Shown one piece after another: positions 26,281 to 35,908 of a DNA stretch of 64,000 bases. The DNA comes from Vulcanibacillus modesticaldus (GTDB taxonomy: Bacteria; Bacillota; Bacilli; Tepidibacillales; Tepidibacillaceae): NCBI RefSeq assembly GCF_001730235.1, contig NZ_MIJF01000035.1, positions 44,392 through 108,391 on the forward strand, read 5' to 3'. The notes beneath the pieces are model-generated. The model searched no databases. It saw only the letters and a list, made by a program, of their open reading frames with translations, and was not told the DNA's origin. The translations under genes and the position numbers were made by a program. The number at the start of each line of letters is the position of its first letter. Within the stretch, counting starts at the first letter, position 1.

Positions 26281-26307
26281 AGAGTTCACCTCTTTTCTAA
26301 TCTAATA

Positions 26308-27045
26308 TTAGTGGCAAACCAATATTATGGAAATATTATCTTCTCCACCTGCATCAATAGCTAAGGATAACAAGTAATCAGTTTTATTCTCTATTGACAC
26401 ATCTTTTTGATTCAAAACTTCAAATATCTTCTCGTCCGAAACATGATTTGTTAAACCATCAGAACATAACAAAAGGGTCTGATCCTTTTCCCAATGGATT
26501 AGACAAATATCAACTTTAACTTTTTCCTCCGTACCTAAAGCTCTGGTCAAAATATTTTTCTTAGGATGCGTCATCGCTTCTTCTTGGGTTAGTTGCCCTT
26601 CCTTTACAAGTTCATTAACCAATGAATGATCCTCTGTTAATTGACGAATATTATTATCATCAACTAAGTAAGCTCTGCTATCACCAATATGTCCTAAAAT
26701 GATCCATTCTGGACTAATAATCGAAGCAAGAATAGTCGTACCCATGCCTCTATAACCATCATTATTTAAAGATTGTTTATATACTTCTCCATTAGCCTTA
26801 TGTATCGCTTTTTCTAAAGCAAGTTGATACCCTTCTATCGATAAATTGTTACTCATAATTTGGTGAATCTCATGATATATAACTTCAACTGCTGTCTTAC
26901 TAGCGATCTCTCCAGCTTGATGTCCCCCCATACCATCAGCCACAATGGCGACAAGCAATCCATTTGGATAAGGATCACTAACAAATATATAGTCCTCGTT
27001 AATAGCCCTTACTTTTCCTACGTCAGTTCGAACCGCAGCTTGCAA
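26308..27045 (-). CDS. prpC: PP2C-type protein phosphatase
   Basis: A 245-residue PPM phosphatase that reverses PrkC phosphorylation. The metal-coordinating motifs TDVGKVRAINED near residue 8, VADGMGGHQAGE, GDSRAY, CSDGLTNHV and GGEDNIS occur in order. The longest frame begins at 27072 and would overlap rlmN, but Bacillus PrpC begins just before the TDxGK motif. TTG at 27045 has GAGGTGA upstream and gives exactly that N-terminus, leaving a ten-base gap to rlmN. It lies upstream of prkC in the same transcript. Confidence 0.93.
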   Translation of the reverse strand: MQAAVRTDVGKVRAINEDYIFVSDPYPNGLLVAIVADGMGGHQAGEIASKTAVEVIYHEIHQIMSNNLSIEGYQLALEKAIHKANGEVYKQSLNNDGYRGMGTTILASIISPEWIILGHIGDSRAYLVDDNNIRQLTEDHSLVNELVKEGQLTQEEAMTHPKKNILTRALGTEEKVKVDICLIHWEKDQTLLLCSDGLTNHVSDEKIFEVLNQKDVSIENKTDYLLSLAIDAGGEDNISIILVCH

Positions 27046-27055
27046 GCCCCTCACC

Positions 27056-28108
27056 TCATAATTTAAATTCATTATTTATATGTTTAGCCCTTAATTGACC
27101 ACATGCTGCTTCAATATCTCCACCTTGTTCTCTCCTTATGGTCACATTGATGTTATGTCTTTCTAAAATACTCTTAAAATTGTATATTTGCTTTTTGGAC
27201 GTTCTAACAAAATCTCTTTCTGAAACATAATTTACCGGTATTAAATTTACGTGACATTTAATATCCTTAATTAATCTTGCCAATTCTTCAGCATGTACAT
27301 CTTGATCATTCACATTTCCCATTAAAGAATATTCAAAAGTAACTCTTCTATTAGTAGTATTCACATAATAGCGACATGCGTCCATTAATTCTGATAATGA
27401 ATATTTTTTATTGATGGGCATAATTTTTGACCTTAATTCATCATTTGGAGCATGTAGAGAAATCGCCAAAACAACTTGCCATTTTAAATCAGCAAATTCA
27501 AATATTTTAGGTACAATACCACTTGTTGATAAGGAAATATGTCTTTGTCCAATGTTTAATCCTTTTTCATCGTTAATTATCCTGATAAATTTTATTGTTT
27601 CGTCATAATTGTCAAAAGGTTCACCTGAACCCATAACCACTACACTACTTACCCTATCATTTTCTTTATCTAATATTTTTTGTGATTCCAATACTTGTGC
27701 AACTATTTCTCCAGCCGTTAAATTCCTAGCAACGCCTCCTATAGTCGAAGCACAAAACGTACACCCCATCCTGCAGCCAACTTGAGTAGACACACAAACA
27801 CTATTACCATAACCATGTCTCATAATAACTGTTTCAATGGCGTGTCCATCTAATAGTTGAAATAAAAACTTTATTGTTCCATCACTAGAAATATGTTGAT
27901 CAATAATACGTAAAACTTGAAATTCAAAACTTTGATCTAATTTATTACGAAGTTCTTTAGATAAGTTGGTCATCTCATCAATCGAACTGATTCTTTTGAC
28001 GTATAACCAATCAAAAATTTGCTTTGCTCGATACGTTGGTTCACCGTTTTCTTTCAACCAAGTGCTCCAATCTTCAATTGTAAGATCGTAAATATTTCTC
28101 TTGTTCAT
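27056..28108 (-). CDS. rlmN: 23S rRNA (A2503) and tRNA (A37) methyltransferase RlmN
   Basis: A 350-residue radical SAM enzyme that methylates C2 of adenosine 2503 in 23S rRNA and A37 of some tRNAs. The cluster motif CRMGCTFC is near residue 112, the GEPFDNYD block binds SAM, and a C-terminal AACGQLR carries the resolving cysteine needed for the methyl-cysteine mechanism. The length is normal. ATG 28108 has a GGTGAT site. Its position between rsmB and prpC matches Bacillus. Confidence 0.95.
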   Translation of the reverse strand: MNKRNIYDLTIEDWSTWLKENGEPTYRAKQIFDWLYVKRISSIDEMTNLSKELRNKLDQSFEFQVLRIIDQHISSDGTIKFLFQLLDGHAIETVIMRHGYGNSVCVSTQVGCRMGCTFCASTIGGVARNLTAGEIVAQVLESQKILDKENDRVSSVVVMGSGEPFDNYDETIKFIRIINDEKGLNIGQRHISLSTSGIVPKIFEFADLKWQVVLAISLHAPNDELRSKIMPINKKYSLSELMDACRYYVNTTNRRVTFEYSLMGNVNDQDVHAEELARLIKDIKCHVNLIPVNYVSERDFVRTSKKQIYNFKSILERHNINVTIRREQGGDIEAACGQLRAKHINNEFKL

Positions 28109-28180
28109 TGTTAATCACCACTAATTTTATCATATAAAAAATAAAATTCCTTAAAATTTATTAAGAAAATTAGATATTTT

Positions 28181-29548
28181 TTACATTTTTTTGATTAGAC
28201 GACTAATAAAAAATCCATCAGTATTAAAATGTTGAGGCAAAATTTGGATCATGCCTGAACTTGCATCTATCTTTTCATTAACTATATCGGGTAAAAATGA
28301 GGGCAAAGAGTGATCAAATTGAAATTCAGGATGTTTTTCGATAAATTTTTTCACCATCTCCTGATTTTCCTCTCTAACCAATGTACAGGTACTATAAACC
28401 AATACCCCACCTGATTTTAACAAAGGTGCAACTTCTTCAAGGATTTCTTCTTGTACCTGTACTAAATCTTTTATATCTTTTTCTGCTTTTACCCATTTAA
28501 GATCGGGTTTTCTGCGAATGACACCTAATCCAGAACAGGGCACGTCTAACAATATTCGATCAAATATCTGTCGATAATGATTATTTAATTCTCTAGCGTC
28601 TGACTGAATTGTTTCGATTATATCGATTCCTAATCTTTCTTGATGCTCATTAATTAATTTGATCTTATGTTTATGTAAGTCAGAAGCGATAATTCTGCCC
28701 TTGTTTTGCATTTTTTCAGCAATATGTGTCGTTTTCCCTCCAGGTGCAGCTGTTGCATCTAACACTACCATATTTGGTTTTGGTGCTAAGACTTCTGCCA
28801 CTAACATTGAACTTTCATCTTGAACTGAAAATAATCCCTCTTTATACCACTTAGTATGAGCTAAATTTCCTCCACCTTTAATTCTAATCCCCTGTTCTGA
28901 CAAAAGTGATGGGTTAATTTCTACTCCTTCACCAAGTTCATTCTTTAAAATTTTGATCATTTCATCTTTAGTTGTTTTTAAGGTATTCACTCTTATCGAG
29001 TGATATGGAGCTAGATTATTAACCCTGCAAATATCTATCGTTTCCTCAATGCCAAAATTATCGATATATAATTCAACCAACCATTCTGGATGTGAATACT
29101 CTAGGGCGATTCTTTTGGCTGTTGGTAGATCATCTGGTATTCTTATCTCTTCTTTATTCCTTAGAATGTTTCTTAAGACACCATTTACCATGCCAGAAAT
29201 ACCTTTATGTCCCCACTTTTTTGCGATATTAACCGCTTCGTTTACAGCAGCATGGGGTGGAATCCGATCTAGGTACCATATTTGATAGATACTTAGACGT
29301 AACAGATTTCTAACCCAAACATCTAACTTGCTTATTTTTGTCTTAAGATACATCTGTATTATCCAATCAATTGTATTGAGATGTTGAATCGTACCATAAA
29401 TCATTTCAGTAGCAAAATTAATATCTGTTCTAGATAATTTTATCTTTTGTAAAGACTGATTCAATTGTAGATTACTATAAGACTTTTCTTTATCTATTTT
29501 CGTTAAAACCTCTAAAGCTAACTCTCTTGCAGTCTTAATTTTCTTCAT
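28181..29548 (-). CDS. rsmB: 16S rRNA (C967) methyltransferase RsmB
   Basis: A 455-residue methyltransferase. An N-terminal NusB-like RNA-binding domain (about 1-140) precedes a class I SAM domain with DATAAPGGKTTH, LLDVPCSGLGVIRRKPDLKW and YSTCTLVREENQE. The two catalytic-region cysteines (PCSG and STCT) of m5C RNA methyltransferases are present. ATG at 29548 follows TTAGGTGA; the GTG three codons earlier was rejected on spacing. It overlaps the end of fmt by 14 bases, which implies translational coupling. Confidence 0.95.
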   Translation of the reverse strand: MKKIKTARELALEVLTKIDKEKSYSNLQLNQSLQKIKLSRTDINFATEMIYGTIQHLNTIDWIIQMYLKTKISKLDVWVRNLLRLSIYQIWYLDRIPPHAAVNEAVNIAKKWGHKGISGMVNGVLRNILRNKEEIRIPDDLPTAKRIALEYSHPEWLVELYIDNFGIEETIDICRVNNLAPYHSIRVNTLKTTKDEMIKILKNELGEGVEINPSLLSEQGIRIKGGGNLAHTKWYKEGLFSVQDESSMLVAEVLAPKPNMVVLDATAAPGGKTTHIAEKMQNKGRIIASDLHKHKIKLINEHQERLGIDIIETIQSDARELNNHYRQIFDRILLDVPCSGLGVIRRKPDLKWVKAEKDIKDLVQVQEEILEEVAPLLKSGGVLVYSTCTLVREENQEMVKKFIEKHPEFQFDHSLPSFLPDIVNEKIDASSGMIQILPQHFNTDGFFISRLIKKM

Positions 29549-30482
29549 TAAATTCACCTAATTTTTCGCCGATAGAAATTTTTGCACCTTGTAAATAGGA
29601 AACTATGTCCATCTTTCTCTTACCCGCAGGTTGCACTTCTTTCAAACTTAAACCACCATCTTTAGTAGCAATAATCAATTTATTTTTTTCAATTTGAAGA
29701 ACTGTTCCTGGCTCTTGATCATGATTGATGGATAGCATATCAGCCCACCAAATCTTAAACACTTCATTATTTAAATATGTAAAAGCTACTGGCCAAGGAT
29801 TTAAACCTCTAATTTGATTGAAAATTTGTTCACTTGTTTTGTTCCAGTCGATTAGTTCGTCTTCCCTCTTTAACATCGGTGCATATGTGGCCAAATTATC
29901 ATCCTGTGGCAGTGGTGTAACTTCACCTTTCTCAATCGCTTTTAATGTCTCAATTAAAAGTTTTGAACCAGCAATACTTAATTTATCGTGCAAACTTCCA
30001 ACAGTATCATCTTTTTCGATTGGGACTTTAACTTGAGATAAGATATCTCCTGCATCTAATTCCTTAACCATATACATAATTGTTATTCCAGTTTCCTTTT
30101 CTCCCTGAATAATACTCTGATGAATAGGAGCTGCCCCACGATATTTTGGTAATAGGGAAGCATGAACATTGATTGCCTTATATTTTGGGGTTTCCAGAAG
30201 CTCTACAGGTATAATTTGACCATATGCAGCAGTAACTATAATATCTGGTTTCCAAGCTAAAATCCGTTCAATAGCTTCTTGATGCTTAATTTTCCCAGGT
30301 TGATAAATTTCAATGCCTAATTTTTCTGCTAATATTTTTACTGGAGACTTTGTAATAACCTGTTTACGACCCTTTGGTTTGTCAGGTTGAGTAACTACAC
30401 CAACTACTTCATAGCCTGAATCAACAATACTTTGTAAACATGGCACTGCAAAATCTGGTGTACCCATAAAAACTATACGCAT
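29535..30482 (-). CDS. fmt: methionyl-tRNA formyltransferase
   Basis: A 315-residue enzyme that formylates initiator Met-tRNA using 10-formyltetrahydrofolate. The start MRIVFMGTPDFA, the catalytic region INVHASLLPKYRGAAPIH with its Asn and His, and the Asp of MVKELDAGDIL are intact; a C-terminal tRNA-binding domain follows from about 205. The open frame runs 26 codons upstream, but the true N-terminus is fixed by homology and by a GGGAGTGG site before the ATG at 30482. The def gene ends 118 bases upstream, pairing formylation with deformylation as in most bacteria. Confidence 0.96.
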   Translation of the reverse strand: MRIVFMGTPDFAVPCLQSIVDSGYEVVGVVTQPDKPKGRKQVITKSPVKILAEKLGIEIYQPGKIKHQEAIERILAWKPDIIVTAAYGQIIPVELLETPKYKAINVHASLLPKYRGAAPIHQSIIQGEKETGITIMYMVKELDAGDILSQVKVPIEKDDTVGSLHDKLSIAGSKLLIETLKAIEKGEVTPLPQDDNLATYAPMLKREDELIDWNKTSEQIFNQIRGLNPWPVAFTYLNNEVFKIWWADMLSINHDQEPGTVLQIEKNKLIIATKDGGLSLKEVQPAGKRKMDIVSYLQGAKISIGEKLGEFNEEN

Positions 30483-30600
30483 TAATACCACTCCCTGTAT
30501 ATTTAGGATATTTAATTCCATAATTAACGCTATAGCATCTACCTGCCATAGCGTCATCATAGTACTGATATTCTATTGCAAATGTACTATTAAAAAAGCA

Positions 30601-31068
30601 TTACATATTCATATCATCACGATCGTAATATTCTTCAGCTAAATCCGTAAATAATATGCCATCTAAATGATCTATCTCATGTTGTAATGCCCGTGCTAGA
30701 AGCCCTTCACCTTCGATCACAAATTCTTGTCCATTGCGATCAAGTGCTTTCACTTTAACACGTTCAGCACGTTTAACCCTGCCTAAAACACCAGGCACAC
30801 TTAGACAACCTTCCGGTCCAACCTGTTCTCCATCCTTTTCTATTATTTCAGGGTTAATTAATTCAATTAAACCTTCCCCTACATCTATTACAACTACCCT
30901 TTTTAATATAGAAATTTGGGGAGCAGCTAATCCTACTCCTTCTGCATCATACATCGTTTCAGCCATGTCGTCTAGTAATTTGTGAATCCTTGGAGTAATC
31001 TCTTTTACAGGTTTAGAAATTTCCCTTAACAATGGGTCAGTATCTTTAATAATGACACGAATCGCCAT
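30601..31068 (-). CDS. def: peptide deformylase
   Basis: A 155-residue metalloenzyme that removes the N-formyl group from nascent proteins. The three hallmark motifs are present: GVGLAAPQI near residue 46, EGCLSVPG containing the metal-ligand Cys, and HEIDHLDG with the two His ligands and catalytic Glu. The short length without an insert is typical of type 1-like enzymes. ATG 31068 follows an AGGAGGCG site. It sits 15 bases after priA and 118 bases before fmt; that gap (30483-30600) holds a 7-pair hairpin without a T-run and no gene. Confidence 0.96.
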   Translation of the reverse strand: MAIRVIIKDTDPLLREISKPVKEITPRIHKLLDDMAETMYDAEGVGLAAPQISILKRVVVIDVGEGLIELINPEIIEKDGEQVGPEGCLSVPGVLGRVKRAERVKVKALDRNGQEFVIEGEGLLARALQHEIDHLDGILFTDLAEEYYDRDDMNM

Positions 31069-31083
31069 TATTATACGCCTCCT

Positions 31084-33507
31084 TTACATTAACACATAAG
31101 GATCTACATCTACACTTATTAATAAGTTACGATCCTTTAATCCTTCAATCAATAGACTAATTGTTTGATTAACCTTATTTAAAGTTGATGATTCATCATT
31201 ATATTTTATCATGCATTGGAACCTATTTCTATCTTTTATCCTTGAGATAGGTGACGTAACCGGACCCAAAATTTCTACGTCTCTGGAAACAAGCCTATTT
31301 AACTCTTTTACGAAAAGTTGACTAGCTTTCATAACATTCGGCAATTGTTGATGGCTGAAATGAACAACAATTAACTTTCTAAAAGGTGGATAATCCATCA
31401 TCTTTCTCTGCTTCAGCTCTTGTTTATAAAAGGATTGAAAATCATGATTGCTGGCATATTGAATACTATAGTGTTCAGGTGTATAGGTTTGAATTACTAC
31501 ATCTCCAGACAGATGGTGTCTTCCAGCCCTGCCACTTACTTGAGTTAGTAATTGAAATGTCCTCTCGGCTGCTCTAAAATCAGGAAGTCTTAACAAAGTA
31601 TCTGCAGCAATCACTCCTACTAATGTTACTTTTTCAAAGTCTAACCCCTTGGCGATCATTTGTGTTCCCAACAAAATGTCTGCTTCATGCTTTCTAAAGG
31701 AAGCTAATAATTTATCATGAGCTCCTTTTTTGCTTGTAGTGTCCACATCCATCCTGATAACTCTTACACCGGGAAATCTTTTTACTAATTCCTCTTCAAC
31801 CTTTTGTGTGCCTGTTCCGAAATACCTAATATGTTTGCTTCCGCATTCAGGACAATTTTGGGGATCAGATACAGTATATCCACAATAGTGACACCTCAAA
31901 ACTCTATTTGTATGATGATAGGTAAGTGATATTTCACAATGAGGGCACTTCATAACATATCCGCAAGATCGACACATAACAAAGGTGGAATAACCCCGCC
32001 GATTGAGGAATAGAACGATTTGTTCTTGTTTATTTAAACGATCGTCTATTTTTTCTTGTAAGGTTTGACTAAACATCGAACGATTACCGACTCTTAATTC
32101 ATCCCTCATATCAACTAACTCTATTTTAGGCATTTTTCTACCTAAAATACGATTGGGCAATTCCAACAGATAATACTGGTTATTTTGGGCATTGAAATAA
32201 GATTCCATCGAAGGTGTAGCACTTCCTAGTACTAAGACCGCATTATGATAACTAGCCCGCCATTTGGCAACTTCCCTAACATGATATTTGGGATTTTCTT
32301 CTTGTTTATAGGAACTTTCATGCTCTTCATCAATTATGATCAATCCGAGATTCCTAACTGGAGCAAAAATTGCCGATCTAGCACCGATAATAATCTTAGC
32401 ATCACCACGTTGTATTCTTCGCCATTCATCAAGTTTTTCTCCTTGGGATAAACGACTATGAATCACAGCAACTAATGAACCAAAACGCCCCTTAAATCTT
32501 TCAACCATTTGAGAAGTTAATGATATTTCAGGTACAAGAACGATCGAATCTTTTCCTTCTTTTAATACTTCCTCAATTGATTGAAGGTAGATTTCGGTTT
32601 TACCACTACCTGTTACCCCATGTAACAAGAATGGCTTTATCTCCTCACCATTAAAAGAGGAAACTATTTTCCTTAATACTTGCTCCTGTTCAACAGTTAA
32701 GGTAACTCTTTTATCTTGAAAATTTCTATCTTTATATGGATCCCTAGCTGTTTCTTTTTTTATCACTTCTAAATACCCTTTTTTCACCAAAGATTGGATT
32801 GTTGAGCGATTAATATTTAACTTTGACATTAAAGTGGAGAGGGATACTTCATTTATTTGATTAAATAAAAAATATTCCAAAACTTCCCTTTGTTTTCTAG
32901 CCTGTTTCGACAGTTCAGCTATTTCTAATAACAAATGTTCATTAGATAATTTTAACTTGAGAAAACTTATCTTTTTGCTAGTCCCTTTATCAACAAAATC
33001 TCTCTTTAGCTCTAATAGCCCAAATTGTAACATTTGTTGAATCAAATGTTTTTCGTTAGAGAAATGATCGATTAGTATCGATTGTTTTATTGGCTGATTT
33101 TTAGCAACCCATTCTATTATTTCCAACTCTTTCAAGGAAATATTGTCTTTTTCTATCTCATCATTAACTAAAATATATTGTTCCATTTTGGTCTTCAAAG
33201 CAGTGGGAATCAACATTTGTAAAACCCTAAAAAGATGGCTTGAATAGTAATTACTCATCCAACTTCCCAATTGAATTAATTCTTCAGTCAAAGATGGTAT
33301 TATATCTAGATTTTCCTTAATGGGCTTAACGTTTTTTACTCTTGTTGTAGACTTAATTTCTATTACAAAACCCTGAGTAACCCTCGACCCAAGAGGAACG
33401 ATCACACGACAACCTTTCTTTAAAGTTGGTAATAATGAATCTGGAACCAGATAATCAAAACCATGATGTCTCATATCTGGGATATCTATTACTACTTTCG
33501 CATACAC
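31084..33507 (-). CDS. priA: primosomal protein N' helicase PriA
   Basis: An 807-residue replication restart helicase that reloads the replisome at stalled forks. It has an N-terminal DNA-binding domain, Walker A GVTGSGKTE near residue 298, DEEH, and a zinc-binding insert with eight cysteines in CRSCGYVMKCPHC, RCHYCGY and CPECG. The C-terminal helicase motif SGRAGR is present. The length matches Bacillus PriA (about 805). Translation starts at GTG 33507, whose first base is the last base of the coaBC TAG stop, so the two are coupled. Confidence 0.96.
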   Translation of the reverse strand: MYAKVVIDIPDMRHHGFDYLVPDSLLPTLKKGCRVIVPLGSRVTQGFVIEIKSTTRVKNVKPIKENLDIIPSLTEELIQLGSWMSNYYSSHLFRVLQMLIPTALKTKMEQYILVNDEIEKDNISLKELEIIEWVAKNQPIKQSILIDHFSNEKHLIQQMLQFGLLELKRDFVDKGTSKKISFLKLKLSNEHLLLEIAELSKQARKQREVLEYFLFNQINEVSLSTLMSKLNINRSTIQSLVKKGYLEVIKKETARDPYKDRNFQDKRVTLTVEQEQVLRKIVSSFNGEEIKPFLLHGVTGSGKTEIYLQSIEEVLKEGKDSIVLVPEISLTSQMVERFKGRFGSLVAVIHSRLSQGEKLDEWRRIQRGDAKIIIGARSAIFAPVRNLGLIIIDEEHESSYKQEENPKYHVREVAKWRASYHNAVLVLGSATPSMESYFNAQNNQYYLLELPNRILGRKMPKIELVDMRDELRVGNRSMFSQTLQEKIDDRLNKQEQIVLFLNRRGYSTFVMCRSCGYVMKCPHCEISLTYHHTNRVLRCHYCGYTVSDPQNCPECGSKHIRYFGTGTQKVEEELVKRFPGVRVIRMDVDTTSKKGAHDKLLASFRKHEADILLGTQMIAKGLDFEKVTLVGVIAADTLLRLPDFRAAERTFQLLTQVSGRAGRHHLSGDVVIQTYTPEHYSIQYASNHDFQSFYKQELKQRKMMDYPPFRKLIVVHFSHQQLPNVMKASQLFVKELNRLVSRDVEILGPVTSPISRIKDRNRFQCMIKYNDESSTLNKVNQTISLLIEGLKDRNLLISVDVDPYVLM

Positions 33508-34712
33508 TATCTCTCTTTTCCTTCCAATTGAGATTTGACTGTTGATAAAATACGATCAGCCAATTCTTTTTTACTCAATTTTGGATATGAGATTTCTTTA
33601 CCTGATTTAGTAATCAATGTTATAACATTTGTATCTTGTTCAAAGCCAGCACCTTCTGTTAAAACATTATTGGCAACAATCATATCCATGTTTTTCTTTT
33701 CAAGTTTACGTTTAGCATTAATAATCAAATCACTTGTTTCTGCACTAAACCCGATGAAAAATTGATTTTCATTCTTTCTTTTGCCAACTTCTAAGGCAAT
33801 ATCCGTAGTTCGTTCCATCTCAATGATCCAAGGGCCTTCTTGTTTCTTAAATTTTTCTTGATATACTGTTTTAGGACGATAGTCTGCCACTGCCGCTGCC
33901 TTGATGATTATATCTGCGTCACTTAAATTATTCATCACTGCATGATACATCTCTTCTGCTGTTTCAACTGAAATTAATTTTACTCCCGCAGGAGGATTTA
34001 AATTGGTTTTTCCTGAAATTAAAATAACTTCTCCGCCACGTTTAATGGCTGCCTCAGCTAAAGCATATCCCATCTTACCTGTAGAACGATTGGTAAAAAA
34101 ACGAACAGGATCAACAGGTTCTCTAGTAGCTCCAGCAGTAATAAGAAATTTTTTACCTTCAAAATCATTACGATTATTAAAAAACTCCTCAACCATTTGG
34201 ACTATATCATCAGGTTCAGGAAACCTACCTTTACCTGAATAACCTTCAGCTAAATAACCTTCTACTGGCTCAATTATATGTACTCCTCTTGATTTCAATA
34301 GCTTGATATTTTCTTGAACAGTTTGATGATTATACATATTAACGTTCATCGCTGGAGCCATAATTATTGGTGATGTTACAGCCAAAAGAATTGTCGATAA
34401 CATATCATCAGCTATCCCATGGGCAGCTTTAGCAATAAAATTAGCAGTTGCGGGTGCTATAAGTACTAAATCAGCATTATCAGCTATATTTATATGGGCC
34501 ACGACATTAGGGTTAGTTTCATCAAAAGTATCTACATAAACATGGTTTTTAGAAAGAACTTGCAATGTTAATGGCGGAATAATTTTAGTAGCTGATTCTG
34601 TCATTATAACTTGAACATTAACACCCTTTTTAGTTAAGGCACTGGCAATCGAAGCAGCTTTATAAGCAGCGATACCACCTGTTATTCCAAGAATTATATT
34701 TTTACCTTTCAA
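33507..34712 (-). CDS. coaBC: phosphopantothenoylcysteine synthetase/decarboxylase (CoaBC)
   Basis: A 401-residue bifunctional enzyme of coenzyme A synthesis. The N-terminal flavin-dependent decarboxylase (CoaC, residues 1-185) has GITGGIAAYK, the active-site region FDETNPNVVAHINIA and PAMNVNMY. The C-terminal synthetase (CoaB) has ITAGATREPVDPVRFFTNRSTGKMG and a KAAAVADYRP Lys. The start is set at TTG 34712, giving MKGKNIILGITGG, because its distance to GGGAGTGAGG is better than that of GTG 34721. It follows rpoZ after a hairpin terminator. Confidence 0.95.
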   Translation of the reverse strand: MKGKNIILGITGGIAAYKAASIASALTKKGVNVQVIMTESATKIIPPLTLQVLSKNHVYVDTFDETNPNVVAHINIADNADLVLIAPATANFIAKAAHGIADDMLSTILLAVTSPIIMAPAMNVNMYNHQTVQENIKLLKSRGVHIIEPVEGYLAEGYSGKGRFPEPDDIVQMVEEFFNNRNDFEGKKFLITAGATREPVDPVRFFTNRSTGKMGYALAEAAIKRGGEVILISGKTNLNPPAGVKLISVETAEEMYHAVMNNLSDADIIIKAAAVADYRPKTVYQEKFKKQEGPWIIEMERTTDIALEVGKRKNENQFFIGFSAETSDLIINAKRKLEKKNMDMIVANNVLTEGAGFEQDTNVITLITKSGKEISYPKLSKKELADRILSTVKSQLEGKER

Positions 34713-34726
34713 AGTCCTCACTCCCT

Positions 34727-34760
34727 AGAAAAAAATAACAACCAAGAGGGTTGTTATTTT
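34727..34760 (-). terminator. intra-operon terminator between rpoZ and coaBC
   Basis: On the minus strand AAAATAACAACC, a five-base loop and GGTTGTTATTTT are followed by more T, giving a strong rho-independent terminator. It sits directly between rpoZ and coaBC within an otherwise continuous operon, so it may attenuate downstream expression or mark an operon end with a new start for coaBC. Confidence 0.75.
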
Positions 34761-34766
34761 GATTGC

Positions 34767-34961
34767 TTATTTATTCTCAAGAATTAGTCTGTCGGAAAAA
34801 ATTTCTTCTAATGCCATACCGACATATTTCTTAGACTTTGGAGCGTCAATCAACAAAGTATCTCCGTTCTTTAAATCACGAGTCCTTCTTGCAGTCGCAA
34901 CTACTAATGAGTATTTGCTATCTACTTTTTCTAATAATTTATCGATTGATGGATATAACAT
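34767..34961 (-). CDS. rpoZ: DNA-directed RNA polymerase omega subunit
   Basis: A 64-residue omega subunit that helps assemble RNA polymerase. It begins [28 protein letters not shown], which matches the conserved omega core including the ATARR motif, and a short C-terminal part carries KYVGMALEEI. The ATG at 34961 follows AAAGGAGG and overlaps the gmk stop (TAATG). An in-frame extension of seven codons was rejected. The order gmk-rpoZ-coaBC is the standard one in Firmicutes. Confidence 0.95.
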   Translation of the reverse strand: MLYPSIDKLLEKVDSKYSLVVATARRTRDLKNGDTLLIDAPKSKKYVGMALEEIFSDRLILENK

Positions 34962-35578
34962 TACAATTCCTCCTTTAACCACTGTTCATAGTATGGTAAA
35001 ATGCGATCCTTTCGAAGACGTTCAGCTTCAATAATAGATTGGATTCTTTTCACAGCATTAGGTACCTCATCATTAACAACCGCATAATCATAGTACTTCA
35101 TCATTTGCAACTCATCTTTGGCAATACTCATTCTACTTTTAATAATATCCTCAGTCTCTGTTCCCCGATAAAAAATGCGATTTTTTAATTCCGCGAAAGA
35201 TGGAGGGATTAAGAATACGAAAATGCCCTCAGGATATTTTTCCTTGACTTTTAAAGCACCTTGTACTTCTATTTCCAAAATAATATCTTTTCCTTCTTCA
35301 AGGGTTTCCTCAACAAATGTTCGAGGCGTACCATAGTAATTCCCACAATATTCTGCCCATTCAAGAAGTTGATCTTTTTTTATCATTTCCTCAAACTCAT
35401 CTTTTGTTTTAAAAAAATAATTAACCCCGTCAACCTCTCCTACACGAGGCTTTCTAGTTGTTGCAGACACAGAATAGATTATATCTTTTTGTTTTTCTCT
35501 AAGATATGAGCACACAGTACCTTTTCCTACTCCAGATGGGCCTGATAGCACAATTAACAAACCTTTTTGTTTAAACAT
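34961..35578 (-). CDS. gmk: guanylate kinase
   Basis: A 205-residue enzyme that phosphorylates GMP to GDP, important for GTP supply and for clearing GMP made from (p)ppGpp. The P-loop [10 protein letters not shown] near residue 11, the GMP-binding [19 protein letters not shown], and EIEVQGA are all present. The length is typical. ATG 35578 has a TAGGAGTG site. It follows remA by 17 bases and overlaps rpoZ by one base. Confidence 0.96.
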   Translation of the reverse strand: MFKQKGLLIVLSGPSGVGKGTVCSYLREKQKDIIYSVSATTRKPRVGEVDGVNYFFKTKDEFEEMIKKDQLLEWAEYCGNYYGTPRTFVEETLEEGKDIILEIEVQGALKVKEKYPEGIFVFLIPPSFAELKNRIFYRGTETEDIIKSRMSIAKDELQMMKYYDYAVVNDEVPNAVKRIQSIIEAERLRKDRILPYYEQWLKEEL

Positions 35579-35595
35579 AAATTACACTCCTAGAT

Positions 35596-35856
35596 CTAAT
35601 CTTCCCCAATTTCATCTTTTTCAACTAAACGATGAGCTACAGTTTCCGGTTGAACCGCTGATAATATCACATGATCACTATCAGTTATAATTACTGCCCG
35701 AGTTCTTCTACCGTAAGTAGCATCAATCAACATCCTTCTTTCTCTGGCTTCCTGTATAATCCTCTTAATTGGAGCTGATTCAGGACTAACGATTGAAATA
35801 ATTCGGTTAGCTGAAACGATATTTCCAAACCCAATATTAATAAGTTTAATAGACAT
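35596..35856 (-). CDS. remA: extracellular matrix regulator RemA
   Basis: An 86-residue DNA-binding protein of the DUF370 family. It starts [19 protein letters not shown] and contains SPESAPIKR and [12 protein letters not shown], the conserved core that assembles into a ring that binds DNA. In Bacillus subtilis RemA activates biofilm matrix operons and osmoprotection genes; in other spore formers it is often present without those targets. ATG 35856 has a GGGAGG site. The place between yloC and gmk is strictly conserved in Bacillales. Confidence 0.95.
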   Translation of the reverse strand: MSIKLINIGFGNIVSANRIISIVSPESAPIKRIIQEARERRMLIDATYGRRTRAVIITDSDHVILSAVQPETVAHRLVEKDEIGED

Positions 35857-35908
35857 TTTTTACCTCCCAATGACTAAAAAAAGTTTCCTCCGTTAATTCT
35901 CCCGGATA

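Noticed and set aside
30483..30600. Hairpin ACGCTAT between def and fmt as a terminator or RNA gene
   Set aside because: The stem has only seven pairs, and there is no T-run or conserved RNA feature.
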